Positions 24,080 to 33,734 of a DNA stretch of 64,000 nt are shown here, piece after piece (positions within the stretch are counted from its first letter, which is position 1; each line of letters starts with the position of its first letter). A program made the position numbers and the translations under genes. The notes under the pieces were generated by a model. The model saw only the letters and a program-made list of their open reading frames with translations. It had not been told where the DNA came from and did not search any database. The stretch spans positions 32,775 through 96,774 of the forward strand of contig JBEKWB010000005.1 in the NCBI GenBank assembly GCA_049513455.1, given 5' to 3'. The DNA is from Bog-473 sp049513455. Its GTDB lineage: Bacteria > Actinomycetota > Acidimicrobiia > Acidimicrobiales > RAAP-2.

Positions 24080-24931
24080 GTGAGCAGATCCGGGTTTTCG
24101 ATCATCGACGCGCATCACCATGTGGGGAGCGTCCCTTCTCTCATGGCCCAGGTGAGCGAGACGGGTCCTCAGGGGCTCGAGCTCGATCTGACACCCTTTC
24201 GGGACGACTCCGAAATGGAGGGTCGCCTGGCGGTGATGCGCGCCAACGGGGTGGACCAGGCCATAGTGATCCCCACCCACGAGTACTTGCGGCCGGCCGG
24301 CACCGCCGACACCCGCCAGGTCAATGACGCCATTGCCGCCTACCGAAACAGGGATCCGACGCACTTCCCGGCCGCAGTGGGGATCGTCGAACCTCTCCAC
24401 GGTCGCCACGCCTACGACGAGCTCCAGCATGTCCACGACGAGCTCGGGCTGGTCGGGGTCAGCTTCCACACCCGGTTCCAAGGCGTCACGACCGACAGCT
24501 ACCTCGTGAGAGGCTTGGTCGAGCGGATGGCGGAGCTCGAGCTGGTCCCGTTCATCCACGCGTACGCGGGCTCACCAGACGAAGCGCCATGGATGGTGGC
24601 GGAGCTGGCGAAAACGATGCCCGAGGTCACCATGTTGGTTCTGGACGGCTTCTCGGGCCTCGAACGCAGCGCCAAGGAGTCGTCGCTGGCGGCCGCCGCC
24701 GCGCCCAACCTGGTGTTCGACACCAGCCTGGCGTACAGCTTCGACATCGTGGAGCGGTTCGTGGCCAACTTCGGGGCCGGGCGCCTGGTGTTCGGGACCG
24801 ACATGTACTCGGCACCGTTGGCGTACCGGCGCAGTACGGTGCTCGATCAACTCCTGGATTCGGGCCTCGACGACGAACAGAAGCGGACGATACTTTCGTC
24901 CAACATTGCGCGCATCCTTCGGATCAACTGA
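24080..24931 (+). CDS. Amidohydrolase (metal-dependent hydrolase, amidohydrolase_2 type)
   Basis: 283 residues with GTG start behind GAAGGGAG. The metal-binding N-terminal HxH lies in IIDAHHHVG (residues 12-14), followed by conserved SFHTRFQGV, FIHAYAG and the C-terminal RLVFGTDMYSAPL, which holds the metal aspartate. The family hydrolyses or decarboxylates cyclic and aromatic acids. It is 36 bases downstream of the LLM gene and 23 upstream of the nitroreductase gene. Substrate unknown. Confidence 0.85.
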   Translation: MSRSGFSIIDAHHHVGSVPSLMAQVSETGPQGLELDLTPFRDDSEMEGRLAVMRANGVDQAIVIPTHEYLRPAGTADTRQVNDAIAAYRNRDPTHFPAAVGIVEPLHGRHAYDELQHVHDELGLVGVSFHTRFQGVTTDSYLVRGLVERMAELELVPFIHAYAGSPDEAPWMVAELAKTMPEVTMLVLDGFSGLERSAKESSLAAAAAPNLVFDTSLAYSFDIVERFVANFGAGRLVFGTDMYSAPLAYRRSTVLDQLLDSGLDDEQKRTILSSNIARILRIN

Positions 24932-24954
24932 CCACGGACCCCCGAGGAGGAACA

Positions 24955-25656
24955 TTGCCGTCGTTTGACCACTTGGAAGAGATCGATCGCCTCCTGACCA
25001 CGACCAAAGCGGTTCGCCGGAGACTCGACCTCTCCCGGCCCGTACCGCGCGAACTCGTCAGCGACTGCATCCGGATCGGGTGCTACGCCCCCAACGCGTC
25101 GAATGCCCAGGACTGGCGCTGGGTGGTGGTCGACGAACCGGAGCAACGGCGCCTGGTCGGCGAGCACTATCGAAAGCTGATTGAGCCCCCGGTCTCCCAG
25201 ATGCTCACCTCCAAGCTCGAGATGGGCGACGAGGCAGGAGCGCGCATCTCCCGCTCCATCCTCTACCTGGCGGCGCGCATGTCGGAGGTGCCGGTTCTGG
25301 TGATCCCCTGCTTCGACGTCGCTGCCGCCGAGGCCCGCTACCAGACGCTGATCACCGACCCCGACCTGAAACGGGCGGCCGTCTCGGGCACTCACGGCAT
25401 GACGCCTGGGATGTACGCATCGGCCCTCCCGGCGGTCTGGAACTTTCAGCTCGCCCTGCACAGCAGAGGACTGGGGTCGGTCTTGACCACCGCACATCAG
25501 TCCGACGAGGCGGGCATGGCCGAGATTCTGGGGATCCCGTTGAGTTGGGCCCAAACGGCGCTCATCCCTGTGGCCTATACCCTCGGTGACCGTTTTTCGC
25601 CGTCCCCGCGCAAGCCGGTCGAGGACGTCATCGTCTGGAACCGTTTGGATTCGTAG
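24955..25656 (+). CDS. Nitroreductase-family flavoprotein
   Basis: 233 residues beginning with TTG at 24955, chosen for the GAGGAGG ribosome site directly upstream; the frame is open further 5' inside the amidohydrolase gene without homology. Nitroreductase features: TKAVRRRLDLSRPVPRELVSDCIRIGCYAPNASNAQDWRWVVVDEPEQRR, then a middle region with MTPGMYASALPAVWNFQLALHSRGLGSVLTTAHQSDEAGMAEILGIP. FMN-binding proteins that use NAD(P)H. It is the only obvious flavin-reducing enzyme near the nine LLM genes and could supply reduced flavin, though direct reduction of a substrate is equally likely. Confidence 0.85.
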   Translation: MPSFDHLEEIDRLLTTTKAVRRRLDLSRPVPRELVSDCIRIGCYAPNASNAQDWRWVVVDEPEQRRLVGEHYRKLIEPPVSQMLTSKLEMGDEAGARISRSILYLAARMSEVPVLVIPCFDVAAAEARYQTLITDPDLKRAAVSGTHGMTPGMYASALPAVWNFQLALHSRGLGSVLTTAHQSDEAGMAEILGIPLSWAQTALIPVAYTLGDRFSPSPRKPVEDVIVWNRLDS

Positions 25657-25730
25657 GCCGGTCGCGCCGCAAACGACCGCGGCCACGCCGTCCTGGACGC
25701 AGCGAGTTCCCCGCGGGTGTAATCAGGCGG

Positions 25731-25736
25731 TAGTTT
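25731..25736 (+). promoter_or_regulatory. Leaderless-type -10 box TAGTTT
   Basis: TAGTTT ends six bases before the ATG at 25743 of the DapA-family gene, which has no Shine-Dalgarno sequence. Confidence 0.5.
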
Positions 25737-25742
25737 GAGTCC

Positions 25743-26654
25743 ATGTCCGACGCGACTGCGAAGCCGTTCGGGCGCCTGCTGACGGCCATGGTCACGCCCA
25801 TGGCGGAGGACGGATCGGTCGACTTCGACGCCGCCGCTTCGCTCGCCGTACATCTGGTCGCCCACGGCCATGACGGCCTCGTGCTCAACGGGACGACCGG
25901 GGAGGCGCCCACAACCCATGCCGAAGAGAAGGCCGAGCTCATCCGCACGGTCGTCGACGCCGTCGGGGGCCGGGCTTTCGTGGTTGCCGGGGCAGGGTCG
26001 AACGATACGCAGCACGCGGTCCGTATGGCCGAGCAGGCGGCTCAGGCCGGGGCGCATGGGCTCCTCGTCGTCACGCCGTATTACTCCCGGCCTTCCCAGG
26101 AAGGCATCTTCCGGCACACCGTCGCCGTGGCCGATGCCACCGACCTGCCGGTGATGCTGTACGACGTCCCTGGCCGGACCGTCGTCCGCTATTCCCCCGA
26201 GACGCTCCAGCGGCTCGCCGCACACCCGCGTGTGGTGGCCGTGAAGGACGCCACCGGCGACGTCCAGGGAGCGCTCCGCGTCATCGCGGCGACCGGCCTG
26301 GCCTACTACAGCGGCGACGACGGCCTCCTGCTGCCCTTCCTGGCGGCTGGCGCGGTCGGCCTGGTCAGCATGGCAGGGCACCTCATTGGAGAACAGCTCG
26401 CCCAGGTGATCCGGGAGTTCGAACGTGGTGACACGGTTGCAGCCAGGGCGACATTCGTGTCCATACTGCCCGTCATCGATCTGATCTGTGGCTCGGGCAA
26501 TGGCGCCTTACGCGCCAAGCTCACCCTCTCGCTACTGGGTCTGATCCCGACTGCCACGATGCGACTGCCTCAGGCCGCGGCGGACGACGACGAAGTCAGA
26601 GAGGTCCGGGAAGGGCTGGTGGCGGCCGGCCTCCTCCATCAGGCTGAAGTCTGA
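25743..26654 (+). CDS. 4-hydroxy-tetrahydrodipicolinate synthase (DapA) family
   Basis: 303 residues, class I aldolase fold. Schiff-base lysine K168 (VVAVKDATGD), catalytic tyrosine Y140 and carboxylate-binding R145 in YDVPGRT, and the phosphate/pyruvate loop GTTGE at residues 50-54 are all intact, as is YYSRP. The arginine equivalent favours true DapA activity (aspartate semialdehyde plus pyruvate, lysine and diaminopimelate pathway) over the many pyruvate aldolase relatives. It is followed by an MFS gene and is not in an obvious lysine operon, so a second, catabolic aldolase role cannot be excluded. Confidence 0.88.
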   Translation: MSDATAKPFGRLLTAMVTPMAEDGSVDFDAAASLAVHLVAHGHDGLVLNGTTGEAPTTHAEEKAELIRTVVDAVGGRAFVVAGAGSNDTQHAVRMAEQAAQAGAHGLLVVTPYYSRPSQEGIFRHTVAVADATDLPVMLYDVPGRTVVRYSPETLQRLAAHPRVVAVKDATGDVQGALRVIAATGLAYYSGDDGLLLPFLAAGAVGLVSMAGHLIGEQLAQVIREFERGDTVAARATFVSILPVIDLICGSGNGALRAKLTLSLLGLIPTATMRLPQAAADDDEVREVREGLVAAGLLHQAEV

Positions 26655-26702
26655 TCTCTCCTGGATCCTCACACCGCACCGGGAGCACGAAGGCGATCAC
26701 GC

Positions 26703-28220
26703 ATGGGCGGCACCACCAGCTCAGCTGATCTCCAAACTCGGCAATGGCGCACACGCGCCGCACTGCCGGTCCTGGTGGCCGTCTCCGGTCTCGTCGCCGT
26801 CGTCACCAGCCTGGGCGCCCCGCTCATCCCGTCGATCGCCCAATCTGACGGCGTCTCGTTGAGCACGGGAGAATGGGTCCTCACGGCCGCGTTGATGTCA
26901 GGGGCGCTGGCCACACCCGCCATGGGACGTCTGGCGGACGGACCTCGAAAGCGCAAGGTCATCGTGTTGGCCCTCGCCGTCGTCTGCGCGGGGTGCGTAC
27001 TCTCGGCCGTGTCGACCGGTTTCGCCATGCTGGTGGTGGGACGCGGGCTCCAGGGGGTTGGCCTGGGCCTGTTGCCGGTGACCATGGCGATCGCTCGTAG
27101 CGAGTTCTCACCCGAGAAGACGGCACGCGCCGTGGCGACCCTCTCCGTCAGTGCTGCCGTCGGGGCAGGGCTCGGGTACCCGATCACCTCCCTGATCGCC
27201 CAGTTCTATGACTACCGTGCTGCCTTCTGGTTCGGCGCGATCACGGTTGCCGCAGCCCTGGTTCTGGTCATCGTTGTGCTCCCGTGGCAATCCGACGGGC
27301 ACTCCCGACAATTCGATTACCTCGGTATGACCACCCTCGGCACCGCAGTGATCGGTGTGTCTGTCGTTCTCAGCGAAGGAGGCGACTGGCGCTGGACGTC
27401 CGTCCGGTCCCTCGGTCTGATCGCTTTCTCTTTGGTCATGGGAGGCGTGTGGGTCGCGCACGAGCTCAGGATCACCGACCCCCTCATCGATGTCAGGCAG
27501 GTGCGGAACCGGTCGGTGCTCACCGCCGACACGTCAGCGTTCCTCATCGCCGTCGCCATGTACCTCTTCCTCCCCATCGTCATCGAGTTCGTACAGATTC
27601 CGGTCGCCAGCGGCTACGGCTTCGGCGCCTCCATCCTGGTGTCGGGTCTGGTCTTCGTCCCCCTCTCCTTCGGGTCCTTTGCCGCCAGTCGATGTCTGAC
27701 CGCCTACACCAATCGGTTCGGCGTACGGAGCATGATCCCCTTCGGTTCGGTGGTCTTCGCGGCGTCCACCTTGTTCTTCGCTCTGGAACACAGAGCCCTG
27801 TGGGAAGCTTTTGTCGCCGCGGGAATAGCCGGAATCGGGATCGGCTTCACCTTTGCCGCCATGCCGGGTTTCATCATCCAGGCGGTTCCCGCCTCCGAGA
27901 CCGGCAGCGCCATGGGCCTCTACCAGGTCCTCCGCAGCATCGGCCTCTCACTCGGAAGTGCGCTCGCCTCGGCGGTGCTGATTTCCTACACCCAGTCCGG
28001 CAAGACCTACCCCACCTATGAAGGCTTCCGCGTCACTCTCGTCATCGCCACCGCCCTGTGCGGCGCGACGGCGGTGCTCAGCTTCGTGCTACCGGGGAGT
28101 TCGGCGGGAACGCCGAGCGTGCCGAACCGGGAACTGAAGGAACTGATGAAGGAAGAGGCGGAAGTGGAGGGCGCCGGACTCATGCTGTCCGAAGAACCGA
28201 GGCGACGGGCTGGAGAATGA
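26703..28220 (+). CDS. MFS transporter, DHA2 (14-helix drug:H+ antiporter) type
   Basis: 505 residues with about fourteen hydrophobic helices. The motif A loop GRLADGPRKRK follows helix 2, and motif C-like RGLQGVGLGLLPVTMAIA and the late MPGFIIQAVPASETGSAMGLYQVLRSIGLSLGSALASAVL region are typical of the EmrB/QacA group. It exports small hydrophobic or organic molecules using proton motive force. It begins 49 bases after dapA and converges with the P450 gene at 28259. The last 40 residues form an acidic cytoplasmic tail. Confidence 0.9.
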   Translation: MGGTTSSADLQTRQWRTRAALPVLVAVSGLVAVVTSLGAPLIPSIAQSDGVSLSTGEWVLTAALMSGALATPAMGRLADGPRKRKVIVLALAVVCAGCVLSAVSTGFAMLVVGRGLQGVGLGLLPVTMAIARSEFSPEKTARAVATLSVSAAVGAGLGYPITSLIAQFYDYRAAFWFGAITVAAALVLVIVVLPWQSDGHSRQFDYLGMTTLGTAVIGVSVVLSEGGDWRWTSVRSLGLIAFSLVMGGVWVAHELRITDPLIDVRQVRNRSVLTADTSAFLIAVAMYLFLPIVIEFVQIPVASGYGFGASILVSGLVFVPLSFGSFAASRCLTAYTNRFGVRSMIPFGSVVFAASTLFFALEHRALWEAFVAAGIAGIGIGFTFAAMPGFIIQAVPASETGSAMGLYQVLRSIGLSLGSALASAVLISYTQSGKTYPTYEGFRVTLVIATALCGATAVLSFVLPGSSAGTPSVPNRELKELMKEEAEVEGAGLMLSEEPRRRAGE

Positions 28221-28258
28221 CAACCGCTCGGCTCGGGACCCGCAGGCTCACACGATGC

Positions 28259-29449
28259 TCACGAGACGAATACGGGAAGCGTCTCCCAGCCGCGGACGGT
28301 CGAGGTGGGGGCGATTTTGGCGCGATCGAGGTCGACCTCCCAATCCGGGAATCGGGTCAGAACCTCATCGAGGGCTAGCCGGCCTTCCAGGCGGGCCAGC
28401 GCCGCCCCGAGGCAAAAATGAATGCCGAATCCGAAGGTGAGCGGCTGGCCCATCTTCCGGTGGATATCGAAGGTGTCACCGTCGGGGTAGCGGCGATCGT
28501 CTCGATTTGCTGATCCGTGAAGGAGCATCATGATGCTCCCCTCCGGCACGGTGTGATCGTAGAATTCGACGTCCCGGGCCACGTATCTGGCCACGTGGGG
28601 CGCCGGGGGCTCGAAGCGGAGGATCTCTTCTATGGCGTTCGGAATCAGCGATCGATCCTCAACCAGCTCCCGCCGTTGCCGGGGGTGATCGGCCAGCACT
28701 TTCCCGCTCCATCCGATCAGCCGGGTCGTGGTTTCATTGCCCGCCCCGGCGATGACCGTCAGATACGTGAGGAGTTCCCCTCGGGTCAGATGCCGTAGCG
28801 TACCGGTCTCGTCGGTAAATTCCGCGTTGAGCAGCTCGGTCATGATGTCGTCCGACGGATGCTCGGCCCGCCAGTCGATGTATTCGGCGAACATCTCGCC
28901 GTCGACGAAGTTCTCCGAGACCTTCATGGGCTCTCCGGGCTTGGTCCGAAGGTTGGAATCCGTGCGGTCGCGTACGGCCTCCTGATCCTCCTCTGGGATG
29001 CCGAGCAGCATGCCGATGACGCGCATCGGCATCTGCGCCCCCAGGTCGGCGATGAAGTCGAACTCCCCTGCTCCGACCAACGGGTCGAGACTGCGGGCGC
29101 AGAACGCACGGATCTGCGGCTCCAGAGCGGCAACCCGCCTCGGGGTGAACACCCGCGAGAGCAGGCTCCGGTGGACGGTGTGGATCGGAGGGTCCTCAAA
29201 GATCAACACACCCGGCGGCATCTCCAAGTTGGCCCGAATGAGCTCGATGATTCCGCCTCGCCCGGAAATGAAGGTCTGAGGGTCGAGCAGGGCACGCTCG
29301 ACGTCCGCGAACCGGCTCAGCGCATAGAAGTCATGGGGCTCGTTGTAATAGAGCGGCGCTTCCTCTCGCAGCCGTCGGAAGACAGGGTACGGATCGGCGT
29401 CGATGGCGACGTCATAGGGGTCGTAGTAGACGTCGCTGGTGGTCTTCAT
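28259..29449 (-). CDS. Cytochrome P450
   Basis: 396 residues from the second of two adjacent ATGs (29452 or 29449). The heme loop FGFGIHFCLG places the thiolate ligand at C346; the I-helix oxygen-activation motif is AGAGNETT, the ExxR helix reads EEILRFEPP. Class I bacterial P450 needing a ferredoxin and reductase. It lies alone on the minus strand, with a 23-bp inverted repeat just upstream (29499-29521) that recurs at two other promoters of the cluster. Substrate is unknown; neighbours suggest an alicyclic, terpenoid or similar carbon skeleton. Confidence 0.93.
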   Translation of the reverse strand: MKTTSDVYYDPYDVAIDADPYPVFRRLREEAPLYYNEPHDFYALSRFADVERALLDPQTFISGRGGIIELIRANLEMPPGVLIFEDPPIHTVHRSLLSRVFTPRRVAALEPQIRAFCARSLDPLVGAGEFDFIADLGAQMPMRVIGMLLGIPEEDQEAVRDRTDSNLRTKPGEPMKVSENFVDGEMFAEYIDWRAEHPSDDIMTELLNAEFTDETGTLRHLTRGELLTYLTVIAGAGNETTTRLIGWSGKVLADHPRQRRELVEDRSLIPNAIEEILRFEPPAPHVARYVARDVEFYDHTVPEGSIMMLLHGSANRDDRRYPDGDTFDIHRKMGQPLTFGFGIHFCLGAALARLEGRLALDEVLTRFPDWEVDLDRAKIAPTSTVRGWETLPVFVS

Positions 29450-29498
29450 CATCGATCGCCCCCTGCTTCGTGGCAGCCACAAGCCCGGGCTGCGCTAA

Positions 29499-29521
29499 TT
29501 CATGTCCCAATATGACATGAA
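29499..29521. promoter_or_regulatory. TetR-type operator, copy 1
   Basis: TTCATGTC-N7-GACATGAA, a perfect 8-7-8 inverted repeat (with flanking A/T extending the arms to nine), 47 bases upstream of the P450 start and 28 bases before the end of the deacylase gene on the same strand. Copies 2 and 3 are at 33735 and 40726. Confidence 0.8.
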
Positions 29522-29548
29522 TATGACAGAGATCTCAAGGGGATCCCA

Positions 29549-31201
29549 TCAGGCCAGTTCAGGCTGCATGCCGGGACGGTGCTCGGTCAGAGTCAGCTGG
29601 ACCCCGTCGCGGCGGATCGGCACCCCATTGACCAACACATGGCGAACGCCGACCGGCTCCTCCGCGGTCAGCCGTTCCCCGTTAGCCGGGAAGTCACGCA
29701 CACGGCGCATCGGGCCTGGTGCAACGGTCGCAGGGTCGAAGACGCAGACATCGGCCCAATAGCCCTCGCGGAGGTAGCCCCGGCGCACGAGCCCGAAGAT
29801 GTCGGCCGGCTGGCCGCTGAGCTTGTGGATGGCGCGCTCGAGCGACAGGGCGCCCCGGTCGCGCACCCAACTCCCGAGGAGGTCGGTGGCGAGGGGCGCG
29901 TCACACAACTGGCTGACGTGCGCTCCGGCGTCGGAGAGGCCGAGGGCCGACTGCTGGTGGGTGAGGAGCTGACCCACGCTGACCGGGTCGTCGTTGGCAA
30001 TGTAGATCCGGAACCTGGTCGCAAGGTCCTCGCTCAACGCCACTTCGCACATGACGTCGAGCGGGCTGCAGCCACGCTCTCGCGCCAGTTCGTCCACCCT
30101 TCGGCCCTCCAGTTCGGGGAAGCGATCGGATTCGGACACTTCGCAGGTCTCCCAGCGCGGTCGCATGGGCACCTGTTCGAGGTCGGCGGCCGCCCGCGCC
30201 CGCCAGGCGGAATCGCTGTACGCGGCCACCCGTGCCGCCGGGTCCTGATCCATGAGGTCACCGAAGACCGAGCTCACGTTGAGACTGAACGGACTGGCCA
30301 TGGTGAACTGCATGGTGAGCGGCCTCGGGGTGACTTGGGGCCACACCTGGAGCCCACGGGACACGGCAGCCTCGTGCAAGTCGAGCTGAGGTTGGTGACG
30401 TCCGTCCGCCAGGGCGAACAACGGGTACGTGAAGGGGCGGCCGATGCGAGGCTGCAGTTCGTACATGTCGGCGTAGGTGCACTGCTCCCCCGCCGTGGCG
30501 AGCACGACGCCCTTGCCCGTCCCGCCGGCGGCCAGGAAGAGGGCCTCGACCTCGTCTCGCGCCGCGAAACGGCTCGGAACAGGCTTTCCATCCATGCCCC
30601 GGTGCGTGAACGCGAAGCTCGTCGAAAACCCGGCTGCCCCGGCGTCCATGGCCTCCACCACGATCCGGCACATGTGATGGATCTCGTCGCTGGTGGCGGC
30701 GCGCTCGTAGGCCGCGTCCCCCATCACGTAGAGACGAAGTGCGCTGTGGCCCAGGTAGCACATGAAATTCAGCACCGTGCCCCGCCGGTGCACAAGCTCC
30801 ATGTACTCGGGGTACGTCTGAAAATCCCACACGATGCCTGCCCTCAGCGAAGCGGCATCCATGTCCTCGACGTTTTCGAGCGTCCGTACGATCACATCGT
30901 GATGTTCCGGCCGCGTGGGGGCGATGGTGAATCCACAGTTGCCCGCAACGACGGTGGTGACCCCATGGTACGAGGATGGCCGCAGGGCAGGGTCCCAGAA
31001 GACCTGCGCGTCGTAATGGGTGTGAATGTCGATGAACCCCGGCGCGACGACGCAGCCGGAGGCGTCCAACTCGCTCCTCGCGCGCAGGTTCGGCCCGATC
31101 TCCTGGATCACCCCCTCGGCAATGACGACGTCAGCGACACGACCCGGAGCACCGCTGCCATCGACCACAGTCCCACCGCGGATCGCGAGTTCAGCTGGCA
31201 T
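29549..31201 (-). CDS. Amidohydrolase, N-acyl-D-amino-acid deacylase/D-aminoacylase-like
   Basis: 550 residues. The composite domain begins ELAIRGGTVVDGSGAPGRVADVVI, followed by the metal motif GFIDIHTHYDAQ (H60, H62) and SYHGVTTVVAGNCGFTIAP, a signature of the N-acyl-D-amino-acid deacylase group. The late LGLSDAGAHVSQ carries the metal aspartate, and FGLVRRGYLREGYWADVCVFDPATVAPG closes the small domain. Enzymes of this type cleave amide bonds of N-acyl D-amino acids or cyclic amides. Transcribed toward the P450 gene; the operator lies between them. Combined with the HyuA/HyuB pair, a cyclic imide or amide intermediate is possible. Confidence 0.85.
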   Translation of the reverse strand: MPAELAIRGGTVVDGSGAPGRVADVVIAEGVIQEIGPNLRARSELDASGCVVAPGFIDIHTHYDAQVFWDPALRPSSYHGVTTVVAGNCGFTIAPTRPEHHDVIVRTLENVEDMDAASLRAGIVWDFQTYPEYMELVHRRGTVLNFMCYLGHSALRLYVMGDAAYERAATSDEIHHMCRIVVEAMDAGAAGFSTSFAFTHRGMDGKPVPSRFAARDEVEALFLAAGGTGKGVVLATAGEQCTYADMYELQPRIGRPFTYPLFALADGRHQPQLDLHEAAVSRGLQVWPQVTPRPLTMQFTMASPFSLNVSSVFGDLMDQDPAARVAAYSDSAWRARAAADLEQVPMRPRWETCEVSESDRFPELEGRRVDELARERGCSPLDVMCEVALSEDLATRFRIYIANDDPVSVGQLLTHQQSALGLSDAGAHVSQLCDAPLATDLLGSWVRDRGALSLERAIHKLSGQPADIFGLVRRGYLREGYWADVCVFDPATVAPGPMRRVRDFPANGERLTAEEPVGVRHVLVNGVPIRRDGVQLTLTEHRPGMQPELA

Positions 31202-31331
31202 TTCGACCTCCGTTCCCGGCGTGCGTTTCGAGCCCGCCCGGACACCGTACTCTCAAGTCGCACGCGACCGAGCCGGACACGGGCTCGACGAACCTGGCGG
31301 GAGGAGCACCCCCGGGATACTCTCGACGCCG

Positions 31332-32486
31332 GTGACCACGACGAGTGAAACAGTCGAGGAATTCAGGATCTGTGTTGAGGATTCGATCCTCCGCGACCTG
31401 CAGGAACGGCTGAAGAGGACGCGCCTTCCGGACCAAATTGAAGGAACCGGATGGGAATACGGCATGCCCATCGACTACCTTCGCTCGTTGGTCGCATACT
31501 GGCTGGACACCTACGACTGGCGCCACGAAGAAGAACGGCTGAACTCGCTCCCACACTTCCGCACCCGGATTGACGGACAGTCCATCCACTTCGTTCATGC
31601 GCGATCGCCGCACGAAGGTGCATTGCCCTTGCTCCTCACGCATGGCTGGCCCGGTTCCTTTCTCGAGTTTTGCGACGTAATCCCCCGCCTCACCGATCCC
31701 GAGGCATCGGGTGGCCAGGCCGCAGACGCCTTTCACGTCATCACCCCTTCGCTTCCCGGCTACGGCTTCTCAGAAGTCCCCCGTACCCGCGGCTGGGACG
31801 TTGCACGGATCGCCAGCGCGTTTACCACCCTGATGGCCCGTCTCGGCTACTCGCGGTACGCCGCGCAGGGTGGCGACTGGGGGGCGCAGATCACGACCCG
31901 GATCGCCGCGTTCGATCCCACGCACTGTGTGGCCATCCACCTCAACATGCCGGTCGGCACTGCGCCAATGGAGGCTGCGCCCCTTACCGAGGAGGAGCAG
32001 GCGGACCTGGCTTCGATGCAGTCGTTCCAGCGCGAGGAGTCGGGTTACGCCAGCGAACAGGGTACGAAACCGCAGACCCTGGGCGCTTCCCTCAATGACT
32101 CACCCGCCGGGCTGCTGGCTTGGATCGTCGAGAAGTTCCGCACATGGAGCGACTGTGACGGCCATCCGGAGAACGCCTACACACGAGACCAGCTCATCAC
32201 AAACGTCATGCTGTACTGGGTGACGCAGACGAGTGCGTCCGCGGCCCGGCTGTACTGGGAGACACGGCACGGCGATGCACTGAGCCGACCCCTGCCCTTC
32301 ATCAACGTCCCGACCGGGGTGGCACGGTACCCCAAGGAAGTCCTGCGCTGGCCCCGTTCCTGGGTCGAGCGGCAGTACAACGTCACCCATTGGGCCGTCA
32401 TGCCCCGGGGCGGCCACTTCGCGGCGATGGAACAGCCGGCTCTGTTCACCGAGGATCTGAGAGAATTCTTCCGGGCGGTGCGATAG
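31332..32486 (+). CDS. Epoxide hydrolase (microsomal EH-like, alpha/beta hydrolase)
   Basis: 384 residues from GTG 31332. An N-terminal EHN domain (EEFRICVEDSILRDLQERLKRTRLPDQIEGTGWEYGMPIDYLRSLVAYWL) precedes the alpha/beta hydrolase core. Oxyanion motif HGWPGS at 104-109, nucleophile D182 in QGGDWGAQ, general-base histidine H362 in PRGGHFAAMEQP. It opens an epoxide to a trans-diol by attack of aspartate and water. A P450-derived epoxide is a plausible substrate. It is divergent from the deacylase gene and upstream of the alcohol dehydrogenase gene by 74 bases. Confidence 0.9.
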   Translation: MTTTSETVEEFRICVEDSILRDLQERLKRTRLPDQIEGTGWEYGMPIDYLRSLVAYWLDTYDWRHEEERLNSLPHFRTRIDGQSIHFVHARSPHEGALPLLLTHGWPGSFLEFCDVIPRLTDPEASGGQAADAFHVITPSLPGYGFSEVPRTRGWDVARIASAFTTLMARLGYSRYAAQGGDWGAQITTRIAAFDPTHCVAIHLNMPVGTAPMEAAPLTEEEQADLASMQSFQREESGYASEQGTKPQTLGASLNDSPAGLLAWIVEKFRTWSDCDGHPENAYTRDQLITNVMLYWVTQTSASAARLYWETRHGDALSRPLPFINVPTGVARYPKEVLRWPRSWVERQYNVTHWAVMPRGGHFAAMEQPALFTEDLREFFRAVR

Positions 32487-32559
32487 TTCCGTTTCGCAGA
32501 GTTGGTGGCAGACTTGGCGCGCGGCGCACGAGCGTCGGCGATCGTTCAGGGGACTCGAC

Positions 32560-33705
32560 ATGAAGACGCAGGCGGCTGTGCTTTGGGGAAGGCGGCAGGA
32601 CTGGCAGATCGAAGAGATAGATCTGGACCCGCCCCGGGAACAAGAAGTTCTGGTGAAGTGGGCCGCCGCCGGACTGTGCCATTCCGATGAGCACATTCGC
32701 CACAGCGACATGGGCGCCAGCCAGACTCCGCCCGATCAGCCGGAGACACGCCTGTTCCCCATGGTAGGGGGGCACGAAGGAGGGGGCATTGTCCTCGAAG
32801 TCGGCCCGGACGTGCACAGCGTCGAACCGGGCGATCACGTCGCGGCGAGCTTCTTTCCGATCTGCGGTCGCTGCAAAATGTGCACCAGAGGGCATTCCAA
32901 CCTGTGCGACCTCGGCGCGGCGACGTTCTCACCTGGGCAGATCTCCGACGGCACGGTCCGGTACCACCACAAGGGCCAGGATCTGAACGTGATGGCCAAG
33001 TTGGGCACATTCGCCGAGCACAGCGTCGTGCATGAGGCATCGCTCGTAAAGGTGGACAGCGACCTCCCGCTCAGTGTCGTGGCCCTGGTCTCGTGCGGAG
33101 TGACGACAGGTTGGGGTTCGGCGGTCTACCGCGCCGAGGTGGCGCCCGGGGACACGGTTGTCGTCGTCGGCGTCGGAGGCGTCGGCATCAACGCCGTCCA
33201 GGGCGCCCGCATGGTCGGAGCGAAGAACGTGGTTGCCGTGGACCCGGTCGAGTTCAAACAGAAGACCGCCCTCGACTTCGGCGCCACCCACACGGCCGGA
33301 TCCATGGAAGAGGCCCTCCCCCTGGTCACCGAACTGACGTGCGGTCAGATGGCCGATGCCGTCATCCTCGTCCCGAGCGTGATGTACGGGGATCTCATGG
33401 CGGCTGCGCTCCAGCTCACGGGCAAGGGCGGGACGTGTGTCGTGACGGGTGTGGCGCCCCAGTGGCAGAAGGAATGCAGCATCAATCTGTTCGAGCTGGC
33501 GATGTGGCAGAAGCAGGTACGGGGGGTCGTCTTCGGCGCCGCCAATCCGCGCGTCGACATCCCCAACCTCCTGGGGCTGTACAAGTCCGGCCAGCTCAAG
33601 CTGGACGAACTGATCACCAGGACTTACCGGCTCGACCAGATCAACCAGGGCTATCAGGACATGCTCGACGGGGTGAACATTCGCGGCGTCATCGCCTTCG
33701 AGTGA
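32560..33705 (+). CDS. NDMA-dependent-type zinc alcohol dehydrogenase
   Basis: 381 residues. Catalytic zinc ligands C40 (GLCHSD) and H72 (GGHEGGG); structural zinc ligands C102, C105, C108, C116 (PICGRCKMCTRGHSNLC); Rossmann motif VVVGVGGVGINAVQGA. The arrangement and length fit the actinobacterial class III group with tightly bound NAD(H) that reoxidises with an artificial acceptor (NDMA) in vitro and a redox partner in vivo. It would oxidise an alcohol formed by P450 or epoxide hydrolase. It is in the same orientation as the epoxide hydrolase gene. The following intergenic region carries operator copy 2. Confidence 0.9.
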   Translation: MKTQAAVLWGRRQDWQIEEIDLDPPREQEVLVKWAAAGLCHSDEHIRHSDMGASQTPPDQPETRLFPMVGGHEGGGIVLEVGPDVHSVEPGDHVAASFFPICGRCKMCTRGHSNLCDLGAATFSPGQISDGTVRYHHKGQDLNVMAKLGTFAEHSVVHEASLVKVDSDLPLSVVALVSCGVTTGWGSAVYRAEVAPGDTVVVVGVGGVGINAVQGARMVGAKNVVAVDPVEFKQKTALDFGATHTAGSMEEALPLVTELTCGQMADAVILVPSVMYGDLMAAALQLTGKGGTCVVTGVAPQWQKECSINLFELAMWQKQVRGVVFGAANPRVDIPNLLGLYKSGQLKLDELITRTYRLDQINQGYQDMLDGVNIRGVIAFE

Positions 33706-33734
33706 TCATCTGCCCCGCGTGACATCGCGGGATC

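Noticed and set aside
29579..31348. 589-codon plus-strand frame opposite the D-aminoacylase-like gene
   Set aside because: Antisense to a gene with intact metal-binding motifs; no recognisable domain in the shadow frame.
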